From Planctomycetota bacterium (lineage in GTDB: Bacteria; Planctomycetota; UBA1135; GCA-002686595), in contig JADYYP010000020.1 in assembly GCA_020853575.1 (NCBI GenBank), positions 124,001-188,000 on the forward strand: 64,000 nucleotides of DNA, in the 5' to 3' direction. Position 1 is the stretch's first letter. Each line of letters begins with the position of its first letter. Made by a program: the position numbers and the translations under genes. Shown piece by piece: positions 41,716-50,237 of this stretch. Under the pieces are notes generated by a model. The model had not been told where the DNA came from and did no database searches. It was given only the letters and a program-made list of their open reading frames with translations.

Positions 41716-42384
41716 ATGCCCCAGGCTTCAGCGCTGCGTGAGCTCGCGCGTCCACGGCGCGCCCACCCCGGCTACCGCACCGGCCATTTCGTCTGGATCT
41801 TCCGCCACGGCGAGGTGGCCGAGGAGTTCCAGGGTCTGGCTTACGGTGGGATGGACGTGCCGCTCTCGGCCCACGGCCAGCGCGACAGCATCGCGCTCGC
41901 GGAGCGCTTCCGCGGCGTGCCCTTCAAGGCCGTGATCGCGTCGAGCCTGGTGCGCGCACGCACCTTGGGTGAGCTGCTGGCGAGCGCGTGCGGCGCTCCG
42001 CTCGAGACCAGCCCGGGTTTGGTCGAGATCTACCGCGGCCGCTGGCAGGGCCGGCCGATGCGCGAGCTGCTCGAGCACCACGAGCGCGAGCTGGCGGCGA
42101 TCTACGACGATCCCTGGAATTTCGCCGGCCACGGCGGCGAGACGGACGCCGATGTGCTCGCGCGCAGTTGGCCGGTGCTCGAGTCCGCGCTGGCGCGCCA
42201 CGGAGGACCGCTGGCGATCGCCTGCCACTACAACGTCGTGCGCAACCTGATCGCCCACGCACTGGGGATCGAGCCCAACGCGTCGTTCCGCGTGCGCATC
42301 GACCTCACCGCCGCGGCCCTGTTGCACGACTCGCCCAGCGGGTGGCGCCTGATGCGCTCGAACGTGCGCGCGCCCGCGCACTGA
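41716..42384 (+). CDS. Histidine phosphatase (phosphoglycerate mutase-like) family protein
   Basis: A 222-residue protein of the RHG superfamily. The phospho-acceptor His-31 is in FVWIFRHGEVAEEFQG. The second motif is SLVRARTLGEL, the acidic motif EIYRGRWQGR, and the second catalytic histidine is in AIACHYNVVRNLIAHALG. Residues 1-20 are a Pro/Arg-rich extension outside the core. Substrate is open; CobC-, GpmB- and SixA-like roles are all possible. A glycosyltransferase gene follows after 56 bases on the same strand. Confidence 0.9.
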   Translation: MPQASALRELARPRRAHPGYRTGHFVWIFRHGEVAEEFQGLAYGGMDVPLSAHGQRDSIALAERFRGVPFKAVIASSLVRARTLGELLASACGAPLETSPGLVEIYRGRWQGRPMRELLEHHERELAAIYDDPWNFAGHGGETDADVLARSWPVLESALARHGGPLAIACHYNVVRNLIAHALGIEPNASFRVRIDLTAAALLHDSPSGWRLMRSNVRAPAH

Positions 42385-42440
42385 GCGCGCACTCCCCGGC
42401 GACTTGTATCGACGCGTGCGAGTGCTACAACCCGATCCGC

Positions 42441-44021
42441 ATGGACACAGCGCGCGCCGCCGAAGCATCTGCTGCTCGCGGTGGTCTCGAGGGCTGGACG
42501 ATCGCGCTCGGCATCGGCGTGCTGGCCTTGCTGGCGCTGAAGTGCGCCTGGGTGTGCGATGACGCCTACATCACGTTTCGCGTCGTCGACAACCTCGTCG
42601 AAGGCTGGGGGCCGCGCTGGAACACCGCCGAGCGCGTGCAGGCCTACACCAATCCGCTGTGGATGCTCTCGATGGTGCCGCTGTATGCCGTCACCCGCGA
42701 GCCGTTCTACACCTCGATCGCGCTGGGCCTGCTGACGACGTGCGCCGCGGCGGCGCTGCTCGCAATGAAGGGTGCCCGCGATCTCGCGGGCGCGCTGCTC
42801 GCGTTGAGCGTGCTGATCGCCTCCAAGGCCTTCGTCGACTTCTCGACCTCGGGTCTCGAGAACCCACTCCTGCACTTGGCGTTGATCGGCGCCTGCGTCG
42901 CGCACACGGCGTCCTGGGCGCCGCGCACCCGCTCGCTGGCGCTCGGCGCGTGCGTCTCGGCCGTGGCCTTGACGCGCATCGACGGCTTGGTGCTGCTCGC
43001 GCCGTTGGTCGCACTCCACGCGTTCCAGGTCCGCGGGCTGGCGAGCTGGGCGCGCCTGGCGTTGGGCCTGGCGCCGTTCGTCGCGTGGGAGCTGTTCAGC
43101 CTGATCTACTACGGCTTTTTGTTGCCCAACACCGCGTACGCCAAGCTCTCGACCGGCATCCCGCAGAGCGAGCTCTCGCGCCAAGGACTGGCCTATCTCG
43201 CCGATTCGCTGGCGCACGACCCGGTCAGCTTGCCCGCGATCTTCGCCGCTCTCGCCGTGGCCTTCTGGCGCCGCGAGCGCGCGCTGCTCGCGCTGGCCAG
43301 CGGCGCGCTGCTGCATCTGGTGTACGTGGTGCACGTCGGCGGCGACTTCATGAGCGGACGCTTCCTGACCGCGCCCTTGGTCGCGGCCGCGTTCGTGCTC
43401 GCCCACGCCTCGCTCGACTTGCGTCTGGCGGCGCCCCTCGCACTGGCCGCGCTGTGCGCCGCTGGACTGCACGGGGAATCACCGCTGCGCGCGCCGATCG
43501 ACTACGCGCAGGGGCGCAAGGCGCCCGAGTTCATCGGCGCGAGCGGCATCTGCGACGAACGCGGCTATTGGTTCACGGTGGCGGGCCTGTTCTCCGACAA
43601 CCGCACCACCGAGGGCAAGCTGCATGTCTCCAAGGGACATCCCTTCGCGCAGTCGCTGCGCGCGAACGGCACCAAGGTCAGCAAGATCGAGGGTATCGGC
43701 TACTTCGGCTACTGGGCCGGCCCGGAGGTGCACCTCGTCGATCCGATGGGGCTCTCCGACGCCTTCCTCGCGCGCTTGCCGATCTACGTCGACGGAGCCT
43801 TCGTCGAGCCCGCCAAGAACGCAGCCAACGGCCACGATGGCTGGCGCATCGGCCATTACTACCGCTCGATCCCCTCGGGCTACATCGAGTCGCTCTCCGA
43901 CCCCTCGCGCGAGATCGAGGATCCGCGGTTGCGCGAGCTGCGCCGCGAGCTCGACCTCGTCGTGCGCGGCCCGCTGTGGAGCCTGGAGCGCTGGCGCGCC
44001 ATCGCGGCGCACCAGTTCTGA
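42441..44021 (+). CDS. GT-C family membrane glycosyltransferase (AftB/ArnT-like)
   Basis: A 526-residue polytopic protein with about ten hydrophobic segments up to residue 350, then a soluble domain of some 170 residues. The first extracytoplasmic loop holds CDDAYITFRVVDNLVEGWG, with the Asp-Asp pair typical of GT-C enzymes that use polyprenyl-phosphate sugars, followed by RWNTAERVQAYTNPLW. This block resembles mycobacterial arabinofuranosyltransferase AftB as I remember it. The soluble tail (RTTEGKLHVSKGHPFAQ, IEGIGYFGYWAGPEVHLVDP) probably binds acceptor. It may glycosylate an envelope glycan or lipid; the sugar is unknown. Confidence 0.82.
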   Translation: MDTARAAEASAARGGLEGWTIALGIGVLALLALKCAWVCDDAYITFRVVDNLVEGWGPRWNTAERVQAYTNPLWMLSMVPLYAVTREPFYTSIALGLLTTCAAAALLAMKGARDLAGALLALSVLIASKAFVDFSTSGLENPLLHLALIGACVAHTASWAPRTRSLALGACVSAVALTRIDGLVLLAPLVALHAFQVRGLASWARLALGLAPFVAWELFSLIYYGFLLPNTAYAKLSTGIPQSELSRQGLAYLADSLAHDPVSLPAIFAALAVAFWRRERALLALASGALLHLVYVVHVGGDFMSGRFLTAPLVAAAFVLAHASLDLRLAAPLALAALCAAGLHGESPLRAPIDYAQGRKAPEFIGASGICDERGYWFTVAGLFSDNRTTEGKLHVSKGHPFAQSLRANGTKVSKIEGIGYFGYWAGPEVHLVDPMGLSDAFLARLPIYVDGAFVEPAKNAANGHDGWRIGHYYRSIPSGYIESLSDPSREIEDPRLRELRRELDLVVRGPLWSLERWRAIAAHQF

Positions 44022-44035
44022 ACGCGGAGCCCGCT

Positions 44036-45475
44036 TCAGCGCTCGGCCGAGCCCGGGGCGAAGGGCAGCAACGACGAACGCTCGAAGCTCTTGCGCAGCA
44101 GCGCCAGCTCCTCGTTCCAGCGCTCCTCGGCCGCACGCATCGCGGCCACGACCTCGGCCTCGAGCGCCGTCGAGTGCATGTGGCCGCGCGTGGGATCGAG
44201 CTCGCGCGCATGGAACACCACGCGCGGCTCGGGCGAGCTCGGCAGCGCACCGCCGTACCACGAGAGCGCGGTCGCGGCTTCGACTCCGCGCCAAGGAAAA
44301 CTGGTCTCCAGACAGTGCTGCGGACCGATCACCACGCTGCCCTCGTGGTAGCCGGAGCTGGCGAACGCGAACGGGCGCGTCGGAGCGTCGAGCGCTGTCA
44401 GCACGCTGACCAACGACAGACCCTGCATTTCGCTGGGCGCGGACACGCCGGCGAGCTCGAGCAGGGTCGGCGCGACGTCGATCAGGCTCGCCAGCTGGTG
44501 CGATACGCCACCGGCCAGCGCGTCGCGATCGCGGGTGGCGCGCACGATCAGCGGCACGCGCAGGTCGACGTCGGCCAACGTTCCGCTGTCGAGGTACAGG
44601 CCGGCCTCGCCGAACCCGATGCCGCGCGTGCCGACGACGACGATCGCGGTCTCGTCGAGGCGCCCCGCCGCGGACAACGCGTCGAACGCGCGTCCCAAAG
44701 CGGCGTCGAGCTTGCGGATCGCTCCGTCGTACTTGGCCTCGTACTCCCCGAGCGTGCGCGTGCCTCCTCCCCAGCGCGAGCGCGGGATGGCGAAGAACAC
44801 GCGCGGAGCATCGGAGGTCGGCGGCACGTCGCTGGCGTCGGCGCGCGGCGGAAAGTACGTGTCCCAGGTGGGGTCGTTCTCGGTCCACACGCGCTGCAAG
44901 GCGCCCAGGTGCACGTAGGCGAACCAGCGCTCCTCGCGGCTGCGCTCTCCCAGCCAGTTCGACAAACGCTCGAGCGTCGCCGCCGTGTCGTAGGTCGCCG
45001 GCAGGTCACCGTGCTCGCGGTCGAAGCTCTGGAACTCGCGGAAGCCGCGCGCGAAGCCGAGCGCGGAGCCCAGCAGACCGTGGTCGACGAAGGCCGCCGT
45101 CGACCAACCGCGCCGCAGGAGCTCCTGGGCGAGGTGCGGCGCGCGCTCCGGCACGTGCCAGTGCGTCAGCATCATCACCGGCAGCTCGGGCGGCAGATCG
45201 CGGCGCGCGATGCGTGGATCGCAGCCCGTGAGCAGCGATGCGTTGGCTTGGAACACCGCGGGGGCCGTGCTGAAGGCCTGGTCGAAGCGCACGCCACCGC
45301 GGGCCAACTCGTCGAGCCGCGGCGTCGTCGCACGCTCGTAGCCGAAGCACGAAACATGGTCGACGCGCAGGCCGTCGATCGCGATCAACAACAGCCCGCG
45401 CGGACTCTCGACGGAATTCGCGTCGCCAGCCCAGGCGCAAGCGGTCAGCGCGACGAACGCGAGAGTGCGACGCAT
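44036..45475 (-). CDS. Degenerate sulfatase/alkaline-phosphatase-fold protein at the end of the Bat operon
   Basis: A 479-residue secreted protein (signal MRRTLAFVALTACAWAGDA). The fold is recognisable from LLIAIDGLRVDHVSCFGY, PRLDELARGGVRFDQAFS and SLIDVAPTLLELAG. Key catalytic parts are gone. The C/S-x-P-x-R nucleophile block reads VFQANASLLTG, and the metal motif usually written S-D-H-G-E-x-L-G-E is VGTRGIGFGE, losing the Asp and His ligands. It is most likely a pseudoenzyme acting as binding or scaffold protein. It lies 47 bases downstream of batE on the same strand and may belong to the Bat operon; the 3' end faces the glycosyltransferase gene. Confidence 0.8.
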   Translation of the reverse strand: MRRTLAFVALTACAWAGDANSVESPRGLLLIAIDGLRVDHVSCFGYERATTPRLDELARGGVRFDQAFSTAPAVFQANASLLTGCDPRIARRDLPPELPVMMLTHWHVPERAPHLAQELLRRGWSTAAFVDHGLLGSALGFARGFREFQSFDREHGDLPATYDTAATLERLSNWLGERSREERWFAYVHLGALQRVWTENDPTWDTYFPPRADASDVPPTSDAPRVFFAIPRSRWGGGTRTLGEYEAKYDGAIRKLDAALGRAFDALSAAGRLDETAIVVVGTRGIGFGEAGLYLDSGTLADVDLRVPLIVRATRDRDALAGGVSHQLASLIDVAPTLLELAGVSAPSEMQGLSLVSVLTALDAPTRPFAFASSGYHEGSVVIGPQHCLETSFPWRGVEAATALSWYGGALPSSPEPRVVFHARELDPTRGHMHSTALEAEVVAAMRAAEERWNEELALLRKSFERSSLLPFAPGSAER

Positions 45476-45522
45476 GCCGCGAGAGCATCCGCGACCGAAC
45501 GCCTCAGCTCAAGCACCGTGCA

Positions 45523-46329
45523 TCAGGGTTCGAGCACGAAAGGTGCGCTCAAGGGCACGCAGGCGCGCGCCTCGATCCAACCCACTTGCCCATCCTCGCG
45601 GCGGACGCGCACCCAGCCCGGCAGCGCATCGATGCGCTCGGCCTGGGAGCCGGGAGCGAGTCGGCCGATCAAGGTCGAGTCCGCGCGCGGCTCGCTGGTG
45701 AAGGCCGCGCCCTCGGGCTGCGCCGCGAACACCAGCGCATCGTCCCCGTGCGCGCGCTGCCACCACCACGGCACGGCGGCGAGCAGCACCAGCGCCGCCA
45801 GCGACCAACACGTCGCCTTGGCCGCCACGCCTCCGCGCAGCGCCTCCCAGGCGAGCGCGAGCCCCAGGACGACGAGCGCCGCGAGCAGCACACGCTCCGC
45901 TTCACCCACGGTCATCACGGTCAAGAGACGGCGCGCCGTGGCCGTCAGATCGCCGCGGTCGGCCGGCTCGAGCCCGGCCTCGCGGCGCGCGAACTCGAGG
46001 TTGTGCCAAGCGTCCTCGTCGCGCGGCGCGAGCCGCAGTGCCGCCGTGTACCAACCCGCGGCCTCGAGCGGTCGCTTGGAGCGATAGGCGGCGTTGCCGA
46101 TGTTGTAGAGCAGCGCAGCGCGGTCGAGCGCGTCCGCGTGCTCCTCGCGCAGCGCCGCCTCCCAATGCGCGCGCGCCTCGGCGTAGCGTCCGGCGCGATA
46201 CTCGGCGCAACCGCTCTCGTGCGCCGATTGCCCGCGTGTGACTGGCGCGAGCAGCTGGCCCCACGCCAGGAAGATCCAAGTCGCGATCAGCATCGTGCGC
46301 CCGCGCAGCCAAGACGAACCAGAGCTCAC
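45523..46329 (-). CDS. batE: BatE-like TPR and SH3-domain membrane protein
   Basis: A 268-residue protein. After a signal/anchor region (TMLIATWIFLAWGQLLAP) come TPR repeats (AEYRAGRYAEARAHWEAALRE; LYNIGNAAYRSKRPLEAAGW), two central transmembrane helices (about residues 150-190) and a C-terminal bacterial SH3-like domain (SEPRADSTLIGRLAPGSQAE, GWVRVRREDGQVGWIEARA). This order matches BatE proteins of Bacteroides-type Bat operons. The GTG at 46329 overlaps the batD stop (GTGA) and is preferred over the ATG at 46293. Role presumed to be in envelope stress tolerance with BatA-D. Confidence 0.85.
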   Translation of the reverse strand: MSSGSSWLRGRTMLIATWIFLAWGQLLAPVTRGQSAHESGCAEYRAGRYAEARAHWEAALREEHADALDRAALLYNIGNAAYRSKRPLEAAGWYTAALRLAPRDEDAWHNLEFARREAGLEPADRGDLTATARRLLTVMTVGEAERVLLAALVVLGLALAWEALRGGVAAKATCWSLAALVLLAAVPWWWQRAHGDDALVFAAQPEGAAFTSEPRADSTLIGRLAPGSQAERIDALPGWVRVRREDGQVGWIEARACVPLSAPFVLEP

Positions 46330-48092
46330 AGGCCACCTCGCAGCGCCTCGTCGGCGGCCGTCAACACCCGCTCGCGCTCGCGCGCGGCACCCGTCCCGCC
46401 CCACACGCTGGCTTCCAGCTCGCCGATCACGGTATCGAGCCCGCGCAAGCGCTCGACATCGCCGCCGGCGACCGCCTCGCACACGCGCCGGCCGATCCAG
46501 CTCTCCACGCTCTCGCCGGAGCGCGCGGAGAGGAACTGGTACACGCTTTCGAGCTGCGCTCGCGCGTCGCCGGCGCGCGCCAGCGAGCGGGCCAGCATCT
46601 TGCGCGCCTTGCGCCGCGCGCGCTCGCGGGGCGCATCGGGGTCGCCATTGCGCCGCACGAAGCCGCGCAGCGCCAACCAGCCGGCGGGCAGCAGCGCCGC
46701 GAACCCGAAGACGAACGCCGCGCCCAGAGGCGCGCGCTCGCCGCGCGGAGAAGGCTGCAGCACGATGTCGCGCACGTCGTTCTTGAAGCGCTCCTCGCCC
46801 GCCTCGAGCCCCAGTCCACTGGCGCCCTCCAGCGCGCGCACGCGGATCGGGATCGGCTCGGTCTTCACGCTGACGTAGCGCTCGGATTGCGGGTCGTAGA
46901 CCGACAGCGGCACCGCGGGGATCTCGCGCGCTTGGCTGGTCACCGGCGAGATGTCGTACACCACCGTGCGCCGATCGAAGGCCTTCTCTTCGGTCCGGCC
47001 GTACACGCGGAAGTCGCGGAAGCTCTCCAAGCGCGCGATGTCCGGCGGCGTGAAGAACTCCAGGTTGCCTTCGCCGGTCCACTCGACCTTGAGCTTGATC
47101 GAGTCCCCGGCATCGACGTCGCGCGGCGTGGCGTCGGCGCGCGCGGCGAGCGTGCCGATCGCGCCGCCGAAGTCGACCGGCCGTCCGGTCTCGGGCAACG
47201 GGACGACCTGGATGGTGAGCTCCGGAGCGCGCGCGAAGAAGGTCTCGCCCTTCTCGCGGCGCGTCGAGAAGAAGTCGCGGCGCTCGACCACCGAACCGAA
47301 CTCGAAGAACGACACCGGGATCTCGAGCGTGCCCTCGCGCGTCGGTGTGAACGAACGCACCACGCGCAGGGCCACGAACTCGCGATCGCGCAGCTTGCGG
47401 TTGGCGACCTGCTCGATCTCGATCGTCCCGCGCTCGTTGAGGTAGATCTCGCCACGCCGCGCGCCGTTGGCGGCCGGTGCCTGGTTCTCGAGCACTCCCG
47501 GCAGGTTGCCCCACCACGACAACGCCAGGTTGAGGTAGCTGGTCTTGTCCGAGATCGCGGCGTCGAAGCCGAACACCATCTCGAGCGAGAAGGGCTGTCC
47601 GACGATCACGCGCTTGGACGACGGGCGGATCTCGAGAAAGCCCAGGTCCTCGCCGCGCATGTCCTTGAAGACGTTGAGGCGCAGCTCAGCGGTCTTGCGC
47701 GCCACGCCGTCGACCAGCACGTCGAAGGGCGGGATCACGTACTCCCCGACGTCCGCGGGGCGCAGTGGGATGGCCCAGGTACTCGAAACCGAGCTCGAGC
47801 GCCGACCGTTGACGATCTCGACGTAGGACTGTTGCGAGGGCTGTCCGAGCGGACCGATGGCGAGCCCGGCCACGCTGGGCAGCGCCGCGATGTCGGCCGA
47901 GCGCGCATTCTCCACGGCGACGATCAACGCCACGCGGTCGCCCAGTCGCACCACGTTGCTCGACAGGTACGCGCGCACCTGCGCCTCGGCGCCGCGGCCT
48001 TGGGCGTGCGCTGCGAGCGCGCCCGCGAGCACGCACGCCAGCGCGAGCCAGGCCCGGCGCAACACGCGCGACACACAGCTCGGGTTCAGCAT
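46326..48092 (-). CDS. batD: BatD (oxygen-tolerance) membrane protein
   Basis: A 588-residue protein with signal peptide (LALACVLAGALAAHAQ), an extracytoplasmic region of beta-sandwich domains (VRAYLSSNVVRLGDRVALIV; RPSSKRVIVGQPFSLEMVF; DAGDSIKLKVEWTGEGN), one transmembrane helix at about residues 448-468 (LGAAFVFGFAALLPAGWLAL) and a helical cytoplasmic tail of some 115 residues. The alternating surface domains and VGEYVIPPF motif are typical of BatD. In characterised species the Bat proteins form a membrane complex with MoxR; chemistry is not defined. One base separates it from batC. Confidence 0.92.
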   Translation of the reverse strand: MLNPSCVSRVLRRAWLALACVLAGALAAHAQGRGAEAQVRAYLSSNVVRLGDRVALIVAVENARSADIAALPSVAGLAIGPLGQPSQQSYVEIVNGRRSSSVSSTWAIPLRPADVGEYVIPPFDVLVDGVARKTAELRLNVFKDMRGEDLGFLEIRPSSKRVIVGQPFSLEMVFGFDAAISDKTSYLNLALSWWGNLPGVLENQAPAANGARRGEIYLNERGTIEIEQVANRKLRDREFVALRVVRSFTPTREGTLEIPVSFFEFGSVVERRDFFSTRREKGETFFARAPELTIQVVPLPETGRPVDFGGAIGTLAARADATPRDVDAGDSIKLKVEWTGEGNLEFFTPPDIARLESFRDFRVYGRTEEKAFDRRTVVYDISPVTSQAREIPAVPLSVYDPQSERYVSVKTEPIPIRVRALEGASGLGLEAGEERFKNDVRDIVLQPSPRGERAPLGAAFVFGFAALLPAGWLALRGFVRRNGDPDAPRERARRKARKMLARSLARAGDARAQLESVYQFLSARSGESVESWIGRRVCEAVAGGDVERLRGLDTVIGELEASVWGGTGAARERERVLTAADEALRGGL

Positions 48093-48093
48093 C

Positions 48094-49164
48094 TCACCAG
48101 TCCTTCTTCACGGCCTGCTTGCGGCGTTCGCGCAACATCGCTTGCACCTCGCGCGCTTGCTCGTCGATCTTCTGCATCTGATCGAGCAGTCGCTGCATCT
48201 CCTCGGGCGTCATCAACATCTCCTCGCGCGCCTTGTCGGGTTGAGCGTCCTTCTGCTCCGCCGGCGGCTTCTGCTCCTCGGGCTGCTGCTCCTGCGGCTG
48301 CTCGTTCTCCTTGGGCTCGGGCTGCTCGTCGGGCTTCGAGTCCGGGTCCTTTTGCTGGTCTTGCTGCGGGTCCTTGGAGTCGCTCTTGGACGGATCCTGC
48401 TGCGACGGATCCTGCTTGGGGTCTTTCTGATCCTGCTTCTGCTGCTGGTCTTGCTGCTGCTGCTCGCGTTGCTTCTCGAGCTCTTGCAGCTCCTTCAAGC
48501 GGCGCTGTACCAGCTCCAGATTGGCGCGCGTGTCCGGGTCACCGGAATCGATGCGCCAGGCGCTGGCGAGCTCGCTCCGCGCGGCGAGGTAGGCCTCGCG
48601 CGCGACCGCCAGCGGATCGGGTTGCTCACCGCTGGCGCCCGCCGCCCCGCCGTGCGGCGCACTGGGCACGCTCGGCGCGCCCTGTGGACTCGGAGCCGAC
48701 AGCGGCGGCAATTTGAGCTTCTCGCGGATCTCCGGAATCTGCAGGCGCAGCTCCTCCGCGCCCTGCAGCACATAGGTGCCGGAGTTGTAGGCCGCGTCAC
48801 GGCCCAACTCGGACGAGCCCGCCAGCCCCAGCGCGCGATGGAACGACTCGACCGCCTCCGGAAGTTGACGCGCGCGGCCGTGCACCACGCCGATCGCGAA
48901 CAGAGTCTCGGCGCGCTCGCTCTCGCTGTGCTGCTCGAACTCGGGCTTGGCGACCAGGCTCGCCGCCACGCGCGCGGCGTCTCCGTGGCGCTCGAGCTTG
49001 GAGAGCTGCGCGAGCTCGATGCGCCCCTCGCGCAGGGTACCGGCGTAAGGCTCGATGCGCGGTTCCGCAGGCGGCGCAACCTGCGAGGAAACCTGCGGCG
49101 CCGCGGTCGCGACAGACGGAGCTTGCGCGACGGCGATCGACAGCAACAACCACTCGAGCATCAT
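48094..49164 (-). CDS. batC: BatC-like TPR protein with Gln/Asp/Lys-rich region
   Basis: A 356-residue protein with a signal sequence (MLEWLLLSIAVAQA) and TPR-like helices (SERAETLFAIGVVHGRARQ, LPEAVESFHRALGLAGSS, ARSELASAWRIDSGDPDTR). Residues about 228-320 form a highly polar, low-complexity tract rich in Gln, Asp, Lys, Pro and Glu (repeats like QDPSQQDPSKSD). A terminal helix of about 40 residues ends MLRERRKQAVKKDW. This layout (TPR, then charged tract) is shared with BatC of other phyla. The ATG overlaps the batB stop (ATGA). Confidence 0.85.
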   Translation of the reverse strand: MMLEWLLLSIAVAQAPSVATAAPQVSSQVAPPAEPRIEPYAGTLREGRIELAQLSKLERHGDAARVAASLVAKPEFEQHSESERAETLFAIGVVHGRARQLPEAVESFHRALGLAGSSELGRDAAYNSGTYVLQGAEELRLQIPEIREKLKLPPLSAPSPQGAPSVPSAPHGGAAGASGEQPDPLAVAREAYLAARSELASAWRIDSGDPDTRANLELVQRRLKELQELEKQREQQQQDQQQKQDQKDPKQDPSQQDPSKSDSKDPQQDQQKDPDSKPDEQPEPKENEQPQEQQPEEQKPPAEQKDAQPDKAREEMLMTPEEMQRLLDQMQKIDEQAREVQAMLRERRKQAVKKDW

Positions 49165-50237
49165 GCGACACCCTCCTGGCGCGCGGAGCGCCGGCGCTCG
49201 CGCAGCGCGCCCTCGACGATCATGCATGCGAGCGCGACGGCGAGGAACCACTGGAAGCGGTCGTGCGGCACGTACTCGATCCCGCCCTCGAGCTCGCGCC
49301 CTTCGAGCCGATTGATGCGTCGCAGATAGAGCTCCTCGAGCGGCACGGCCGACTTGGCGGCGGCGATGTACTCGCCCCCGGTCAGCTTGGCGATCTCCAC
49401 CAGCGACGCCTCGTTCAAGGTCGAGATCACTTCTCGGCCCGTCTCGTCGACCACGAAGCTCTCACGGCCATCGCCAGCGGCCTGCGGGATCTTGCCGCCG
49501 CCCTCGGTCGCCATGCCGACGATGTACACGCGCACGCCGCGCTCGGCCGCCGTGCGCGCGACCTCCAGGCCCCGGCCCTCGAGATCCTCGCCATCGGTGA
49601 GGATCACGACCGCCTCGTAGGCCGCGGCCTGTCCGTCGAACGACTCCAGCGCGTGCGACAGCGCCACTCCGAGATCCGTTCCACCCTTGGTGTTCTCCTC
49701 GGTCGTCACCCGCTCGAGCAGCGCGCGCAACGTGGTGCGGTCGTGCGTCAGCGGCGCCACGTCGCGCGCCTCGCCGGCGAACGCAACCAAGGCCAGGCGA
49801 TCGCCCTTCATGCGCTCGATGAGCCCGGCGACCTCGCGCTTGGCGCGCGTCAGTCGATCGGGGCGCAAGTCGCGCACGAGCATGCTGCGCGAGGTGTCGA
49901 TGCACACCACCAGATCGAGTCCCTTGCGCGCCACGGACTTCTCGGTGTAACCGCGAACGGGCCCGGTGACCGCGAAGGCCAGGAAACACAACGCGAGGGC
50001 CGCGAGCACGACGCGCGCCGTCGCCAGGCCGGGTGCGAATCCGGGCAGGAAACGCGAGGCGTGGCGCGCGGCCACCAGACGCTCGCGCTCGCGCTTGCGC
50101 CGGCGCAGCGACCAAATGCCCAAGGCCAAGAACCCCAGACCGGCCGCGATCCACGCGCTGTGCGCTGGACGCAGCAAGTCGAAGCCGAGCAGCGCCAGCT
50201 GCGGCGCGCGGCCGAGCGCGAGCACGACCGCGTTCAC
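49161..50237 (-). CDS. batB: BatB, von Willebrand factor A-domain membrane protein
   Basis: A 358-residue protein with membrane segments at about residues 27-45 and 72-92 and near the C-terminus (WFLAVALACMIVEGAL). The VWA domain between them has an intact MIDAS: DTSRSM (Asp-114, Ser-116, Ser-118), then KGGTDLG and VILTDGEDLEG. The domain faces the periplasm by the hydrophobic pattern. Bat VWA proteins probably bind each other or client proteins through Mg. The GTG at 50237 overlaps the batA stop as GTGA. Confidence 0.93.
   Translation of the reverse strand: MNAVVLALGRAPQLALLGFDLLRPAHSAWIAAGLGFLALGIWSLRRRKRERERLVAARHASRFLPGFAPGLATARVVLAALALCFLAFAVTGPVRGYTEKSVARKGLDLVVCIDTSRSMLVRDLRPDRLTRAKREVAGLIERMKGDRLALVAFAGEARDVAPLTHDRTTLRALLERVTTEENTKGGTDLGVALSHALESFDGQAAAYEAVVILTDGEDLEGRGLEVARTAAERGVRVYIVGMATEGGGKIPQAAGDGRESFVVDETGREVISTLNEASLVEIAKLTGGEYIAAAKSAVPLEELYLRRINRLEGRELEGGIEYVPHDRFQWFLAVALACMIVEGALRERRRSARQEGVA

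Noticed and set aside
48240..48480. Possible CRISPR or satellite array
   Set aside because: The periodic CTG/TCC pattern is the coding repeat of the BatC Gln/Asp tract. There are no regular repeats with unique spacers.
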